Positions 1 to 8,309 of a DNA stretch of 64,000 nt are shown here, piece by piece. Source of the stretch: Pontibacter amylolyticus (GTDB lineage Bacteria; Bacteroidota; Bacteroidia; Cytophagales; Hymenobacteraceae). Position 1 is the first letter of the stretch. Each line of letters starts with the position of its first letter. The DNA lies in assembly GCF_014638845.1 (NCBI RefSeq), contig NZ_BMFP01000002.1, positions 62,001-126,000 of the forward strand. The letters are read 5' to 3'. A program made the translations under genes and the position numbers. Under the pieces are notes generated by a model. That model ran no database searches. It was not told the DNA's origin and worked only from the letters and a program-made list of their open reading frames with translations.

Positions 1-180
1 GCCGTGCTCAGCTTCCCGGTGATCGTGCCCATGCTGCTGATGCTGATCAAAATGTCCAAAAACGCCATGGATGGGCTGGAGCGGGCTGCCAGTCTCGACG
101 AACTACTTACTTTGCTTGCCATAAACATGATCGTTGTCACTGTTTCTTATATTTTGTTCCCGTACCTTTGGCGTTCGTAA
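1..180 (+). CDS. ccmB: Heme exporter protein CcmB, C-terminal end (partial)
   Basis: The open frame enters from the left edge and ends with TAA at 178-180, leaving 59 residues. They contain a hydrophobic helix (AVLSFPVIVPMLLMLIK), a short polar loop and a final membrane helix ending FPYLWRS, which fits the last two transmembrane segments of CcmB. CcmB is the membrane subunit of the CcmAB(C) heme-handling ABC complex for cytochrome c maturation. The call rests mostly on position, because ccmC, a ccmD-like gene, ccmE and ccmF follow on the same strand. The stop codon is directly followed by the first GGTATAG word of the window. Confidence 0.85.
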   Translation, partial: AVLSFPVIVPMLLMLIKMSKNAMDGLERAASLDELLTLLAINMIVVTVSYILFPYLWRS

Positions 181-226
181 GGTATAGCCCGTGGAGCAAG
201 GTATAGCCGACACATAACAAGGTATA
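181..226 (+). repeat. Cluster of three GGTATA words between ccmB and ccmC
   Basis: GGTATA occurs at 181-186, 200-205 and 221-226, all in the same orientation and spaced about two helical turns apart (19 and 21 bp). It lies in the 182-bp space between ccmB and ccmC. No coding sequence or terminator hairpin is seen here. This is the densest cluster of the word that is over-represented across the whole window. Confidence 0.6.
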
Positions 227-362
227 AGTAGCTAACTTATCTAAAATTAAACACAGTTTCAGCGCAGATTTGCGACAATTTGGGCTGCGGAACTGTTAGA
301 AGTAAAAAGCAGAATGGAGACCGGCACAGGCTGGCTTTCATCAAAATAAGAGAAGAAGGAAC

Positions 363-1028
363 ATGAAGAAGAACTGGTGGAAAATACTGACCGTGCTGCT
401 GCTGGTGTTTACCGTGGCGGTGGGTATGCTGTCGGAAGTTCCCCGACTGGCCATCCTCAACGAGACCATCCGCAACCTGTACTTCCACGTGCCCATGTGG
501 TTTGGCATGATTCTCATCCTGATGGTTTCGGTAGTGTATTCCATCAAATACCTGCGCAAGCCGAGCTTCCGGAACGACATCATCGCGCACGAAGCCGCCA
601 AAGTGGGCATCCTCTTCGGCGTGCTGGGCATCGTGACAGGTATGGAGTGGGCCAAATTTACGTGGGGCGAGTACTGGAGCAACGACCCGAAACAGAACGG
701 TGCCGCCATTGGCCTGCTGATTTACTTTGCCTACCTCGTGCTGCGCAGCTCTTTTGCCGAGCAACAGCAGCGCGCGCGCATCAGTGCCGTGTACAACATC
801 TTCGCCTTTGCGGCCCTTATCCCCTTGCTGTTCATCCTGCCCCGCCTGACCGACTCGCTTCACCCGGGCAACGGCGGCAATCCCGGCTTTAACGCTTACG
901 ACCTTGACAGTAGCCTGCGGATGGTGTTTTACCCGGCCGTGCTGGGCTGGACGCTGCTGGGCGTATGGATTATCAACGTGAAATCAAGATTGGAATTACT
1001 GAGACAACGCATATATGAAAATGTTTAG
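363..1028 (+). CDS. ccmC: Heme exporter / cytochrome c assembly protein CcmC
   Basis: A 221-residue, six-helix membrane protein of the CcmC/CcsA heme-handling superfamily. It is thought to hold heme at the outer face of the inner membrane and pass it to CcmE. The conserved motif YFHVPMWF (His42) follows the first helix, and the tryptophan-rich heme-domain motif reads WGEYWSNDPKQ at 101-111. A later His167 in RLTDSLHPG fits the second heme-ligand position. The WWD core is altered (WSND), as I recall for Bacteroidota homologues. It sits between ccmB and a CcmD-like gene, and its last 14 bases overlap the next gene, so the two are translationally linked. Confidence 0.93.
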   Translation: MKKNWWKILTVLLLVFTVAVGMLSEVPRLAILNETIRNLYFHVPMWFGMILILMVSVVYSIKYLRKPSFRNDIIAHEAAKVGILFGVLGIVTGMEWAKFTWGEYWSNDPKQNGAAIGLLIYFAYLVLRSSFAEQQQRARISAVYNIFAFAALIPLLFILPRLTDSLHPGNGGNPGFNAYDLDSSLRMVFYPAVLGWTLLGVWIINVKSRLELLRQRIYENV

Positions 1029-1296
1029 AATACTGGCCATCTGCTGCTTTATGCTGGGCGTCCTGTTCACCTTTGAGCCAACCGTGGCCATGGCGCAAGA
1101 CCAGATGGTGGAGTTCTCGTCAGCCCCGCAGCAAAACATCGAAATGGCCGACGCTCTGCGCCAGGACGGCAAAATATACGTGGTGGTGGCCGTGCTGCTC
1201 ACCGTGCTGGCAGGCGTGCTGTTCTACCTGATCGCCCTCGACCGCAAGGTGGGCCGACTGGAGAAACAGCTGAAAGACGAGTATGTGAACCGCTAA
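1015..1296 (+). CDS. CcmD-like small membrane protein
   Basis: A 93-residue protein with an N-terminal hydrophobic segment (about 5-27) ending in an Ala-Met-Ala signal-like stretch, and a second membrane helix (about 53-75). The helix is followed by YLIALDRKVGRLEKQL, a typical CcmD-type juxtamembrane charged helix. In other bacteria CcmD stabilises release of heme-loaded CcmE from CcmABC. It overlaps the end of ccmC by 14 bp and precedes ccmE by about 110 bp, the normal place for ccmD. It is longer than the 50-70 residues usual in proteobacteria because of the extra N-terminal segment. Confidence 0.8.
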   Translation: MKMFRILAICCFMLGVLFTFEPTVAMAQDQMVEFSSAPQQNIEMADALRQDGKIYVVVAVLLTVLAGVLFYLIALDRKVGRLEKQLKDEYVNR

Positions 1297-1409
1297 ATCT
1301 TTTTGCCCGACTAAGGCGAAAAATGACAAATATCCCTATCTGCGATGGATTTAAAACTTTCTATCGTGTGTTAGGCTAACAGAAATGGAATATCTATAAT
1401 CAGGTAAAG

Positions 1410-1835
1410 ATGAAAAAATCACACATCATCGGCATTATCGTTATCGCCATGGCTATTGGTATCATCATGACCACGGCTGGCGACGCAAGTACCTATGTTT
1501 CATTTGGCGAGGCCATTGAACTGGCAGAAGACGGCAAATCCACAAAAGTGCACGTGGTAGGACGCCTCAAGAAGGATGACAAAGGACACATCGTAGGCAT
1601 GCATTATGAGCCGATGAAGGACCCGAACTACTTCGCCTTTACACTGGTGGACACCAACCGCTTCGAACAGCGCGTGGTCTACTTCAACCCCAAACCGCAG
1701 GACTTTGAGCGCTCTGAGCAAGTTGTGATTACGGGCAACATGCAAAATGATGTGTTCGTGGCAGACAAGATACTCCTCAAGTGCCCGTCCAAGTACACGG
1801 AGAACGAAATTCAAACCAACACCGCAGGTATATAA
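1410..1835 (+). CDS. ccmE: Periplasmic heme chaperone CcmE (CxxxY type)
   Basis: A 141-residue protein with an N-terminal membrane anchor (about 5-22) and an OB-fold periplasmic domain (about 28-125). It covalently binds heme and delivers it to the CcmF ligation complex. In proteobacteria the heme-binding residue is the His of an HxxxY motif. Here the equivalent position is Cys125 in KCPSKY, giving a CxxxY motif with Tyr129. CxxxY CcmE proteins are known from archaea and some other bacteria. The short C-terminal tail ends in Gly-Ile encoded by GGT ATA, a copy of the genomic GGTATA word directly before the stop. Confidence 0.92.
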   Translation: MKKSHIIGIIVIAMAIGIIMTTAGDASTYVSFGEAIELAEDGKSTKVHVVGRLKKDDKGHIVGMHYEPMKDPNYFAFTLVDTNRFEQRVVYFNPKPQDFERSEQVVITGNMQNDVFVADKILLKCPSKYTENEIQTNTAGI

Positions 1836-1920
1836 ATTAGTGAACAGTTGATCGTTAAGAGCGACTTCATCTGGGGCAACGCTCTAACTTTTTAACTTTT
1901 TAACTTTCTAACTTATCAAG

Positions 1921-4518
1921 ATGATTAATACGCTAATCGGAGACTTTGGCCACGCGAGTGTGATTGTGGCTTTTGTAGCGGCCATTGTAGCCTCCTATGC
2001 TTATTTTATGGCCGCGCGCCAGAAAACGGAAGAGAGCGGCGATACCAGCTGGCGCAAACTGGCACGTGCTGCCTTCTATGTGCACGGTATAGCGGTGGTG
2101 GCCATTATCTTCAGCCTTTTCAACATTATCTACGAGCACCGTTACGAGTACTATTACGCTTGGAGCCACTCGTCTAACCACCTGCCTGTTCACTACATGA
2201 TCTCCTGTTTCTGGGAAGGTCAGGAGGGTTCGTTCCTGCTTTGGATGTTCTGGCACGTGGCACTGGGCGTGGTGCTGATGAACGCTGGCAAGAAAAACAA
2301 GCAATGGGAAGCGCCTGTCATGGCCATCTTCTCTTTCGTGCAGATCTTCATCTCGTCCATGATTCTGGGTGTGGTGATCGGCGATTTCAAGCTGGGCTCG
2401 TCTCCTTTTATCCTGATGCGCGATTTTATGGCCGACGCCCCGGTGTTTGCCATGGACCCGAACTTTAGGCCAGCCGACGGCACCGGTCTGAACCCACTGC
2501 TGCAGAACTACTGGATGGTGATTCACCCGCCGACCCTGTTCCTGGGTTATGCCGCCTCGCTTGTTCCGTTCGCGTTCGCCATTGCCGGCCTTTGGAAAGG
2601 CAAGTTCAGTGAGTGGATTCGTCCTGCAATGCCATGGTCACATTTCGCGGCCGTAACGCTGGGAATCGGTATCATGATGGGTGCATACTGGGCTTACGAA
2701 ACCCTGAACTTCGGGGGCTACTGGAACTGGGACCCGGTGGAGAACGCGGTGTACATCCCGTGGCTCGTGCTGGTGGGCGGTATCCATACCATGATTGCCT
2801 ATCGCCGCAGCAAGCAAGGCCTGCGTGCCTCCTTCATCCTGGTGATCACCTCATTTGTTCTGATTCTGTACGCGACCTTCCTGACGCGAAGCGGTATTCT
2901 GGGCAACGCCTCGGTACACTCCTTTACGGACTTAGGTCTGTCAGGCCAGTTGTTTACCTACATGATGGTATTCACGGTGCTCGCTATCGGCCTGTTGGTG
3001 TATAACTGGAAGAAGATCCCCACGACAGAGAAAGAGCTTTCAACTTACAGTGCTGAGTTCTGGGTATTCATTGGCGCTGCCGTGCTTTGCCTGGCCGCTT
3101 TCCAGGTGCTTGTAACGACTTCTATACCTGTATATAATTCCTTCCTTGGTTTCATCGGGATAGAATCTAACGCCGCCCTGCCAGCCGACCAGATTGAACA
3201 CTACACCAAGTTCCAGTTATGGGCAGGTGTAGCCATCGCCATCCTGACAGGTGTTGGCCAGTTGCTGTGGTGGAAAAAAGCGAACAAGAAGAGTTTCAAG
3301 GACGCAATCACCATGCCGCTGATGCTCACGCTGTTGTTTGCCAGTTTGGTGATCATCCTGTCCAACAAGTTTGATGTCTTCACTTTCAAACTCGACAACC
3401 CGGTATACATCCTGCTGTTTGTGGTATCACTCTTCGCGGTGTTCGCCAACTTCAGCATCATACTTGGCCTGTTGCAGAAGAAAATAACACTGTCAGGCGG
3501 CGCCGTGGCACACATCGGTATAGCCCTGATGCTGATCGGCATTCTGTTCTCCTCGGGCTACTCGAACATCATTTCGCAGAACAACTCAGGCCTGCTCTAC
3601 TCACGTGAGTTCCCTGACGAGATCAACCGCGACAACGTGCTCCTGTGGCGCAACACGCCTGTGCAGATGGATCGCTTCAAGGTAAGTTACCACGGTCAGT
3701 TCCAGGAAGTGGAAGGCGTGCCGGGCTATGTGACCAAAGAGTTGCTTTACCAAACAGACGACATGTACAAAGCCATTGCCCGTGGCAAAATAGAAGCTAA
3801 GGGCAAGGTATACTACGAAACCGGCGACACAGTGGACCTGATTTCACCGGAAAACACCTACTACGAAGTGAGCTACACGAGCGACAAGGAGAACTTTGTG
3901 CTATACCCTAGAGCGCAGGTTAACCCGAACATGGGCCTCCTCGCCTCTCCAGACATCAAGCACTTCACAGACAAGGACCTCTATACCCACGTTTCCACTG
4001 TTCCGGACCCGAACGAGGAAAAGGACTGGGGCGAACTGCAGGAGTACGTACTCTCTGCCGGCGACACAATCGTGATCAATGACTACATCGCCATATTCAA
4101 CGGCATTGAGCAGATAGAGCAGGTGCCGGGCGTAAAACTGGCGGAAGGCGACGTGGCGGTGCAGGCCGCCATGAAGATCATGGGCGAGCGCAAGAACTAC
4201 CACGCCCACCCTGTACTGATGATCAAAGACCAGATGATGGGCCGCGTACCGGAAGTCATCGAAGACCTGGGTATCCGCATCACCTTCCTGAACATCGACA
4301 CCGAGAACCACCGCTTCACGATCGGGGTGAACGTGACACAGAAAGACTACATCATCCTGAAAGCGATGGAGAAGCCGTTCGTGAACATCCTCTGGATCGG
4401 CACCATCATCATGTCCATCGGCTTTGTGATGGCAATTGTGCGCCGCAATAAAGAAGGTGGCTCTGGCGAGAGCAAAGCTCCCAAGGTGAAAGAGGAACGG
4501 AAGGCACAGGCAGCGTAA
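1921..4518 (+). CDS. ccmF: Cytochrome c maturation heme lyase CcmF
   Basis: An 865-residue multi-pass membrane protein of the CcmF/CcsA family, which ligates heme to apocytochrome c outside the inner membrane. The tryptophan-rich motif reads FGGYWNWDPVENAVYIPWL at about residues 262-280, and flanking conserved histidines are present (for example in VIHPPTLFLGY). A large extracytoplasmic domain lies between about residues 550 and 810, followed by a final membrane helix and a basic tail. At 865 residues it is longer than the ~650 of E. coli CcmF, through that domain. It is the last gene of the ccm run and is followed by a clear terminator. Confidence 0.95.
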   Translation: MINTLIGDFGHASVIVAFVAAIVASYAYFMAARQKTEESGDTSWRKLARAAFYVHGIAVVAIIFSLFNIIYEHRYEYYYAWSHSSNHLPVHYMISCFWEGQEGSFLLWMFWHVALGVVLMNAGKKNKQWEAPVMAIFSFVQIFISSMILGVVIGDFKLGSSPFILMRDFMADAPVFAMDPNFRPADGTGLNPLLQNYWMVIHPPTLFLGYAASLVPFAFAIAGLWKGKFSEWIRPAMPWSHFAAVTLGIGIMMGAYWAYETLNFGGYWNWDPVENAVYIPWLVLVGGIHTMIAYRRSKQGLRASFILVITSFVLILYATFLTRSGILGNASVHSFTDLGLSGQLFTYMMVFTVLAIGLLVYNWKKIPTTEKELSTYSAEFWVFIGAAVLCLAAFQVLVTTSIPVYNSFLGFIGIESNAALPADQIEHYTKFQLWAGVAIAILTGVGQLLWWKKANKKSFKDAITMPLMLTLLFASLVIILSNKFDVFTFKLDNPVYILLFVVSLFAVFANFSIILGLLQKKITLSGGAVAHIGIALMLIGILFSSGYSNIISQNNSGLLYSREFPDEINRDNVLLWRNTPVQMDRFKVSYHGQFQEVEGVPGYVTKELLYQTDDMYKAIARGKIEAKGKVYYETGDTVDLISPENTYYEVSYTSDKENFVLYPRAQVNPNMGLLASPDIKHFTDKDLYTHVSTVPDPNEEKDWGELQEYVLSAGDTIVINDYIAIFNGIEQIEQVPGVKLAEGDVAVQAAMKIMGERKNYHAHPVLMIKDQMMGRVPEVIEDLGIRITFLNIDTENHRFTIGVNVTQKDYIILKAMEKPFVNILWIGTIIMSIGFVMAIVRRNKEGGSGESKAPKVKEERKAQAA

Positions 4519-4542
4519 AACTGCTAAATTGTATTAGATTTG

Positions 4543-4577
4543 TAAGGCAGGCTTGTAAAGGCCTGCCTTATTTGTTT
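4543..4577 (+). terminator. Rho-independent terminator after ccmF
   Basis: TAAGGCAGGC at 4543-4552 and GCCTGCCTTA at 4561-4570 form a perfect 10-bp stem with an 8-nt loop, followed by TTTGTTT. It closes the ccm operon and separates it from the glycosyltransferase pair. Confidence 0.85.
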
Positions 4578-4636
4578 AGATTCTGACCATACCCTGGACA
4601 TAAAGTGTATGAATTAATTACCTTTAGCTCTTCTCG

Positions 4637-5554
4637 ATGAAAAGCCGCGACAAACTATACCTTAAACCTGTAGGCGGGCTCTGTAACAGAATGCGGGCCA
4701 TAGATTCAGCCGTGAGGCTGGCTGAAGAAACCGGGAAACAGCTTGTCGTGTTTTGGGGAAGAGACCAACGGTTAAACTGCAGATACGCTGCTTTATTTAA
4801 GCCCTCACCGAACTTCAGTGTGATGGAAGAAAAGCAGTGGGCGGGCAAAAAAGCCATCTTCCCTTATCTACCGGGTTCCAGACCAATGAGCATAGGCAAA
4901 AAAAGTCTGTACGCACTGACTAAGTTTGTCTTGAATATTAATGCAGAAATATGGTATGAGGAGATAGAACATACAGTAGCTCCGCTTGACACCTCTATCC
5001 AACCTAATAAAATTAGGAGTATGCAGGATTATGAAGTACAGTCATTGTCAAGCATTAACCCACTATTGCAGGTACTGAATACTATAGGGAGCGCCTTTGT
5101 TTGCTCTGCCTGGAAGTTGACTTCTGGCCAGAACTACAGAGAGAATTTTGTTCCAATCGACAGGCTTCATAGTCAGATAGCCGAACTGAGCAACCGCTTC
5201 ACCAATATGGTTGGCGTGCACATACGCCGTTCTGATCACACAGCATCCATCGAGCACAGTCCTTTACAAAAATTTACTAGCGCAATGGATCGTGAAATAG
5301 AAGAAAATAACGCTAATTTCTTCCTGTCTACGGACTGTAAGACAACCGAGAAAGAACTCCTGGAAAAGTATCCTAACAGAATTACTACATTCCAGAAAAG
5401 CAGCTATAATAGAAATTCCGAACAAGGTATACAGGAAGCCTTAATTGATTTATATTGCCTTTCTAAAACTGATAAAGTTCTGGGCTCCTATTACAGCTCT
5501 TTTTCACAGGTGGCTGCTGAGATTTCAGGTATAGAAGAAGTTACGATTAACTAG
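4637..5554 (+). CDS. Fucosyltransferase-like glycosyltransferase
   Basis: A 305-residue cytosolic protein. It has VGGLCNRMRAI at residues 12-22 (glycine-rich donor loop with Asn-Arg) and a second motif HIRRSD at about 195-200. This pair of motifs (GGLxNR and HxRRxD) marks the GDP-fucose-type transferases related to NodZ and the alpha-1,2/1,6 fucosyltransferases. The SYYSSFSQVA stretch near the C-terminus also fits. The sugar donor and acceptor cannot be read from sequence. It is 7 bp upstream of a GT61-type gene, so the two probably act on the same surface glycan. Base composition is clearly more AT-rich than in ccmF. Confidence 0.7.
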   Translation: MKSRDKLYLKPVGGLCNRMRAIDSAVRLAEETGKQLVVFWGRDQRLNCRYAALFKPSPNFSVMEEKQWAGKKAIFPYLPGSRPMSIGKKSLYALTKFVLNINAEIWYEEIEHTVAPLDTSIQPNKIRSMQDYEVQSLSSINPLLQVLNTIGSAFVCSAWKLTSGQNYRENFVPIDRLHSQIAELSNRFTNMVGVHIRRSDHTASIEHSPLQKFTSAMDREIEENNANFFLSTDCKTTEKELLEKYPNRITTFQKSSYNRNSEQGIQEALIDLYCLSKTDKVLGSYYSSFSQVAAEISGIEEVTIN

Positions 5555-5561
5555 GAAAGGA

Positions 5562-6707
5562 ATGGCAGCTGCTTTTTTCAGGATACTCAAACGTAAAATC
5601 AACAGTGCCTTCTATGTGACGTTACGCCTTTTCAGTTATTACCCCTTCTTCTCTTACCTGCACGGCCGTGGCGAGAAAATCAATTTGACAGAAGAATACG
5701 AAGTGGATTTTACAGAGGATGAGAAAGCCTTTTTAAAAAAGTGTGCTGCGTCCTACAACTATTTTGAATCTGATTATGGGCTGGGGCACAGACAGAAAGA
5801 GCTTTCGGTTTTTAAACTGAAAGATGTCACCTTTTTAAGCCACACCGGAGCTATCCTGCTTAACCATAAACTGATTGTAGAATCAGCTTCAAGCGTAACC
5901 CGGCTTACAGAAACGAAGGCTTTCCGGGACTTCAGTCTGCTGTTTCCACATACCTATTCGTATGGAGTATATACCACCATACAACATAGTCACTGGGCTG
6001 ACAATAATATCTCTCACTGGTTAATTGACTGCCTGCCGCGCGTGTACATTATCACGCAATTAATAAAGGAGCCGGTTACCCTTTTGATGTGGAGTGGGGC
6101 GCACCCATACCAGAAACAAATGCTGGAATACTTACTGCAGGATTATCCGCACGTCAAGATAAAGTACATCAGCAAGCATCATAAGATCAGAATAGCTAAT
6201 TTTTACCTGCCGTCTTTTGTAGCAGCGACCTTTAGCGCATACCTGCCGATAGAAGTTAGTCAGTGGATAAGGGAAAAAATCTGGGGTGGCTATGGGATTG
6301 AACGCGATAATCCAAAAAAACGTGTTTACATCAGCCGCTCGAAAGCAACACTTCGCCGCATCTTAAATGAACAGGAGCTGATCGCGCTGTTGGAGCAGTA
6401 TGGTTTTATCACGATCTGGGCTGAAGACCTGGATTATAGATCACAGATCCAACTGTTCTATGACGCCGAAGCTGTCGTGTCCTCCCATGGGGCCGGCCTG
6501 ACCAATATTCTATTTGCTGAAAAATGTCACGTGTTGGAGTTTCATCCAGCCAAAATTATGAAAGCACACTATATGCTATTAAGCAAGGGGCTCGGGTTCA
6601 ATTACACCCCCATCATTGGGTCTCACGGAGACGACAGGGAGTGTTACACCGTGCCATTACCAGAGGTAACACAGTGGCTTCATACAAATTTTAACACAAT
6701 TCCATGA
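5562..6707 (+). CDS. Glycosyltransferase family 61 (DUF563) protein
   Basis: A 381-residue protein. It contains HSHWADNNISHWLIDCLPR at about 143-161 and the C-terminal signature SSHGAGLTNILF at about 307-318, the diagnostic DUF563/GT61 motif. KRVYISRSKATLRR at about 252 is the family's donor-site segment. Many members add pentoses or N-acetylhexosamines to extracellular glycans; the specificity here is unknown. It follows the fucosyltransferase-like gene by 7 bp, and its stop codon overlaps the start of the next gene in an ATGA. Like its partner it is AT-rich compared with its neighbours. Confidence 0.85.
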   Translation: MAAAFFRILKRKINSAFYVTLRLFSYYPFFSYLHGRGEKINLTEEYEVDFTEDEKAFLKKCAASYNYFESDYGLGHRQKELSVFKLKDVTFLSHTGAILLNHKLIVESASSVTRLTETKAFRDFSLLFPHTYSYGVYTTIQHSHWADNNISHWLIDCLPRVYIITQLIKEPVTLLMWSGAHPYQKQMLEYLLQDYPHVKIKYISKHHKIRIANFYLPSFVAATFSAYLPIEVSQWIREKIWGGYGIERDNPKKRVYISRSKATLRRILNEQELIALLEQYGFITIWAEDLDYRSQIQLFYDAEAVVSSHGAGLTNILFAEKCHVLEFHPAKIMKAHYMLLSKGLGFNYTPIIGSHGDDRECYTVPLPEVTQWLHTNFNTIP

Positions 6708-7483
6708 AAATCACCCTCATAGGCTCCGGCAATGTGGCCTGGCTCTTGGGCAAAGCGTTGCAACAAGCAGGGCATGATATCGTAGCCGTGTACAGCCCTA
6801 CTGCGGCACACCGGGAAGCCCTGGCTCAGGTGCTGCCGCCAGCCAAGGCAGTCGACTCGCTGGACTTGCGTGCCACAGGTGCCGAGCTGTTTGTGATTGC
6901 CGTGCCGGATGCGGCCATTGCCTCGGTAGCCGCGGCAGTTCGGGTCCCGGATGGCGCGATCGTAGTCCATACCTCCGGCTCGCAGCCACTGGCAGCGCTG
7001 CAAGGTATAGCGGGTGCCCGACCCGGCGTATTTTATCCTTTGCAAACCTTCTCGAAGTCGAAACCTGTAGATTTCAGCACGACACCCATACTAATAGAGG
7101 CTGAAGACGAGCAGACGCTGCAGGCTTTGCAGGCCCTAGCCAGCACAATCTCAAAGGAGGTGCATCAGGTAGACTCTCTTAAAAGAAGGCAGCTGCACCT
7201 GGCGGCTGTGTTTGCCTGTAACTTCACGAACCACCTGCTGGGTATAAGTCGTCAGCTGCTCCAACAGGCAGCGCTGCCCGATACGTTGCTGCAGCCGCTT
7301 ATTCAGGAAACGATTGCCAAGGCGATGCAAAACCACCCCTTCCTGGTACAGACCGGGCCTGCGGTACGCCACGACCAAAACGTGATTGAGGAGCATCTGA
7401 GATTGCTGCAGGACCAGCCGCTTTACCAGCAGGTATACCAACTGCTCACACAAAGCATACAGGACCATTCCCAAAAGCGTTAG
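6704..7483 (+). CDS. Rossmann-fold / DUF2520 oxidoreductase-like protein
   Basis: A 259-residue protein starting with a nucleotide-binding loop, MKITLIGSGNVAWLLGKAL, followed by VIAVPDAAI and a VVHTSGSQPL segment. The C-terminal half matches the all-helical DUF2520 domain (KRRQLHLAAVFACNFTNHL). The architecture resembles F420- and NADP-dependent 6-phosphogluconate-dehydrogenase-like reductases, but the substrate is unknown. From memory, in Bacteroidota this gene usually sits next to kdsC and a UbiA-type gene, as it does here a little downstream. The start overlaps the stop of the GT61 gene by 4 bp. Confidence 0.85.
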   Translation: MKITLIGSGNVAWLLGKALQQAGHDIVAVYSPTAAHREALAQVLPPAKAVDSLDLRATGAELFVIAVPDAAIASVAAAVRVPDGAIVVHTSGSQPLAALQGIAGARPGVFYPLQTFSKSKPVDFSTTPILIEAEDEQTLQALQALASTISKEVHQVDSLKRRQLHLAAVFACNFTNHLLGISRQLLQQAALPDTLLQPLIQETIAKAMQNHPFLVQTGPAVRHDQNVIEEHLRLLQDQPLYQQVYQLLTQSIQDHSQKR

Positions 7484-7548
7484 GCATCCCCAGCGTAACC
7501 AATTGATCCCCCTACAGTTATATTCGGTGGAGGTATAAAGCGCCCGGC

Positions 7549-7579
7549 TTTGAATCGGGGGGCATGTTTACTAACTTTG
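7549..7579 (+). promoter_or_regulatory. Bacteroidota-type promoter for fdx-iscX
   Basis: TTTG at 7549-7552 and TAACTTTG at 7572-7579 are separated by 19 bp. This matches the -33 TTTG / -7 TAnnTTTG consensus of the primary sigma factor in this phylum. The fdx start codon lies 20 bp downstream of the -7 box, leaving a very short leader. Confidence 0.75.
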
Positions 7580-7599
7580 CACCGTAAATAGCAAGACTC

Positions 7600-7929
7600 A
7601 TGAAAATTGTAAATATAACTTTCAAATTCGCTGACGGGTCACCGGATCAGGTCCTCCCGGCTGTGGAGGGCGAATCGGTGCTGGACGTGGCGCTTAACAA
7701 CGACATCAAGCTACAACACAACTGTGGCGGCGTGTGCGGTTGCAGTACCTGCCACGTGTACATCGAGTCGGGAATGGACGACCTACCGGAGATCTCCGAC
7801 AAAGAAGAGGACTATATTGACCGTGCCGTAGACCCGCGCATCAACTCCCGCCTGGGTTGCCAGTGCGTCATGCAGGGCAACGAGGACATTGTGGTCACCA
7901 TCCCGCCGCAGGACTTCCTGGGTCACTAA
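7600..7929 (+). CDS. fdx: [2Fe-2S] ferredoxin, Isc type
   Basis: A 109-residue adrenodoxin-type ferredoxin. The cluster ligands are C42, C48 and C51 in CGGVCGCSTC and C87 in RLGCQ, at the same numbering and spacing as E. coli Fdx. It supplies electrons for Fe-S cluster assembly or related reductions in the cytosol. It has its own strong promoter and is followed 45 bp later by iscX, which supports an Isc-type role. No iscS, iscU or hscBA genes are in the window. Confidence 0.93.
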   Translation: MKIVNITFKFADGSPDQVLPAVEGESVLDVALNNDIKLQHNCGGVCGCSTCHVYIESGMDDLPEISDKEEDYIDRAVDPRINSRLGCQCVMQGNEDIVVTIPPQDFLGH

Positions 7930-7974
7930 GAGGAAGCGATTAAACTTAAGTCAACATAGATAACCTGAAAAGAC

Positions 7975-8217
7975 ATGGATAAGAATTATGAGCCGCCAAT
8001 TCACTGGAGCGACCACGAAGACATAGCGATGGCCCTGTACGAGAAATTCGGCGATGACTTCAACGAGTCAAAAATCTACCGCGTACGCTTTACCGAACTG
8101 CTGGAGTGGATTCTGACGCTGCCGAACTTTGCCGGAAAGCGTGAAGAATCGAACGAGGGGCACCTGGAGCAAATACAGGCGGCCTGGGTATACGAGTGGC
8201 GCGATAATCAGGACTAA
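7975..8217 (+). CDS. iscX: Fe-S cluster assembly accessory protein IscX
   Basis: An 80-residue acidic protein of the IscX/YfhJ family. It carries the family pattern IHWSDHEDIAMALYEKFGD, then VRFTELLEWILTLPNF and a C-terminal LEQIQAAWVYEW. IscX binds iron and the cysteine desulfurase IscS and modulates cluster formation. It is slightly longer than the 66-residue E. coli protein. It is co-transcribed with fdx and ends just before a strong terminator. Confidence 0.9.
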   Translation: MDKNYEPPIHWSDHEDIAMALYEKFGDDFNESKIYRVRFTELLEWILTLPNFAGKREESNEGHLEQIQAAWVYEWRDNQD

Positions 8218-8269
8218 GCTGATATTCAGCCCTGAAAAATTCGTAATATTAAATTAAATATATATTTTT

Positions 8270-8299
8270 AAAGGTCCTTTCACTGGAAAGGACCTTTTT
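8270..8299 (+). terminator. Rho-independent terminator after iscX
   Basis: AAAGGTCCTTT at 8270-8280 and AAAGGACCTTT at 8287-8297 form a perfect 11-bp stem with a 6-nt loop, followed by T residues. It lies only about 10 bp upstream of the kdsC start codon. Confidence 0.85.
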
Positions 8300-8309
8300 C
8301 ATTTAGCTT

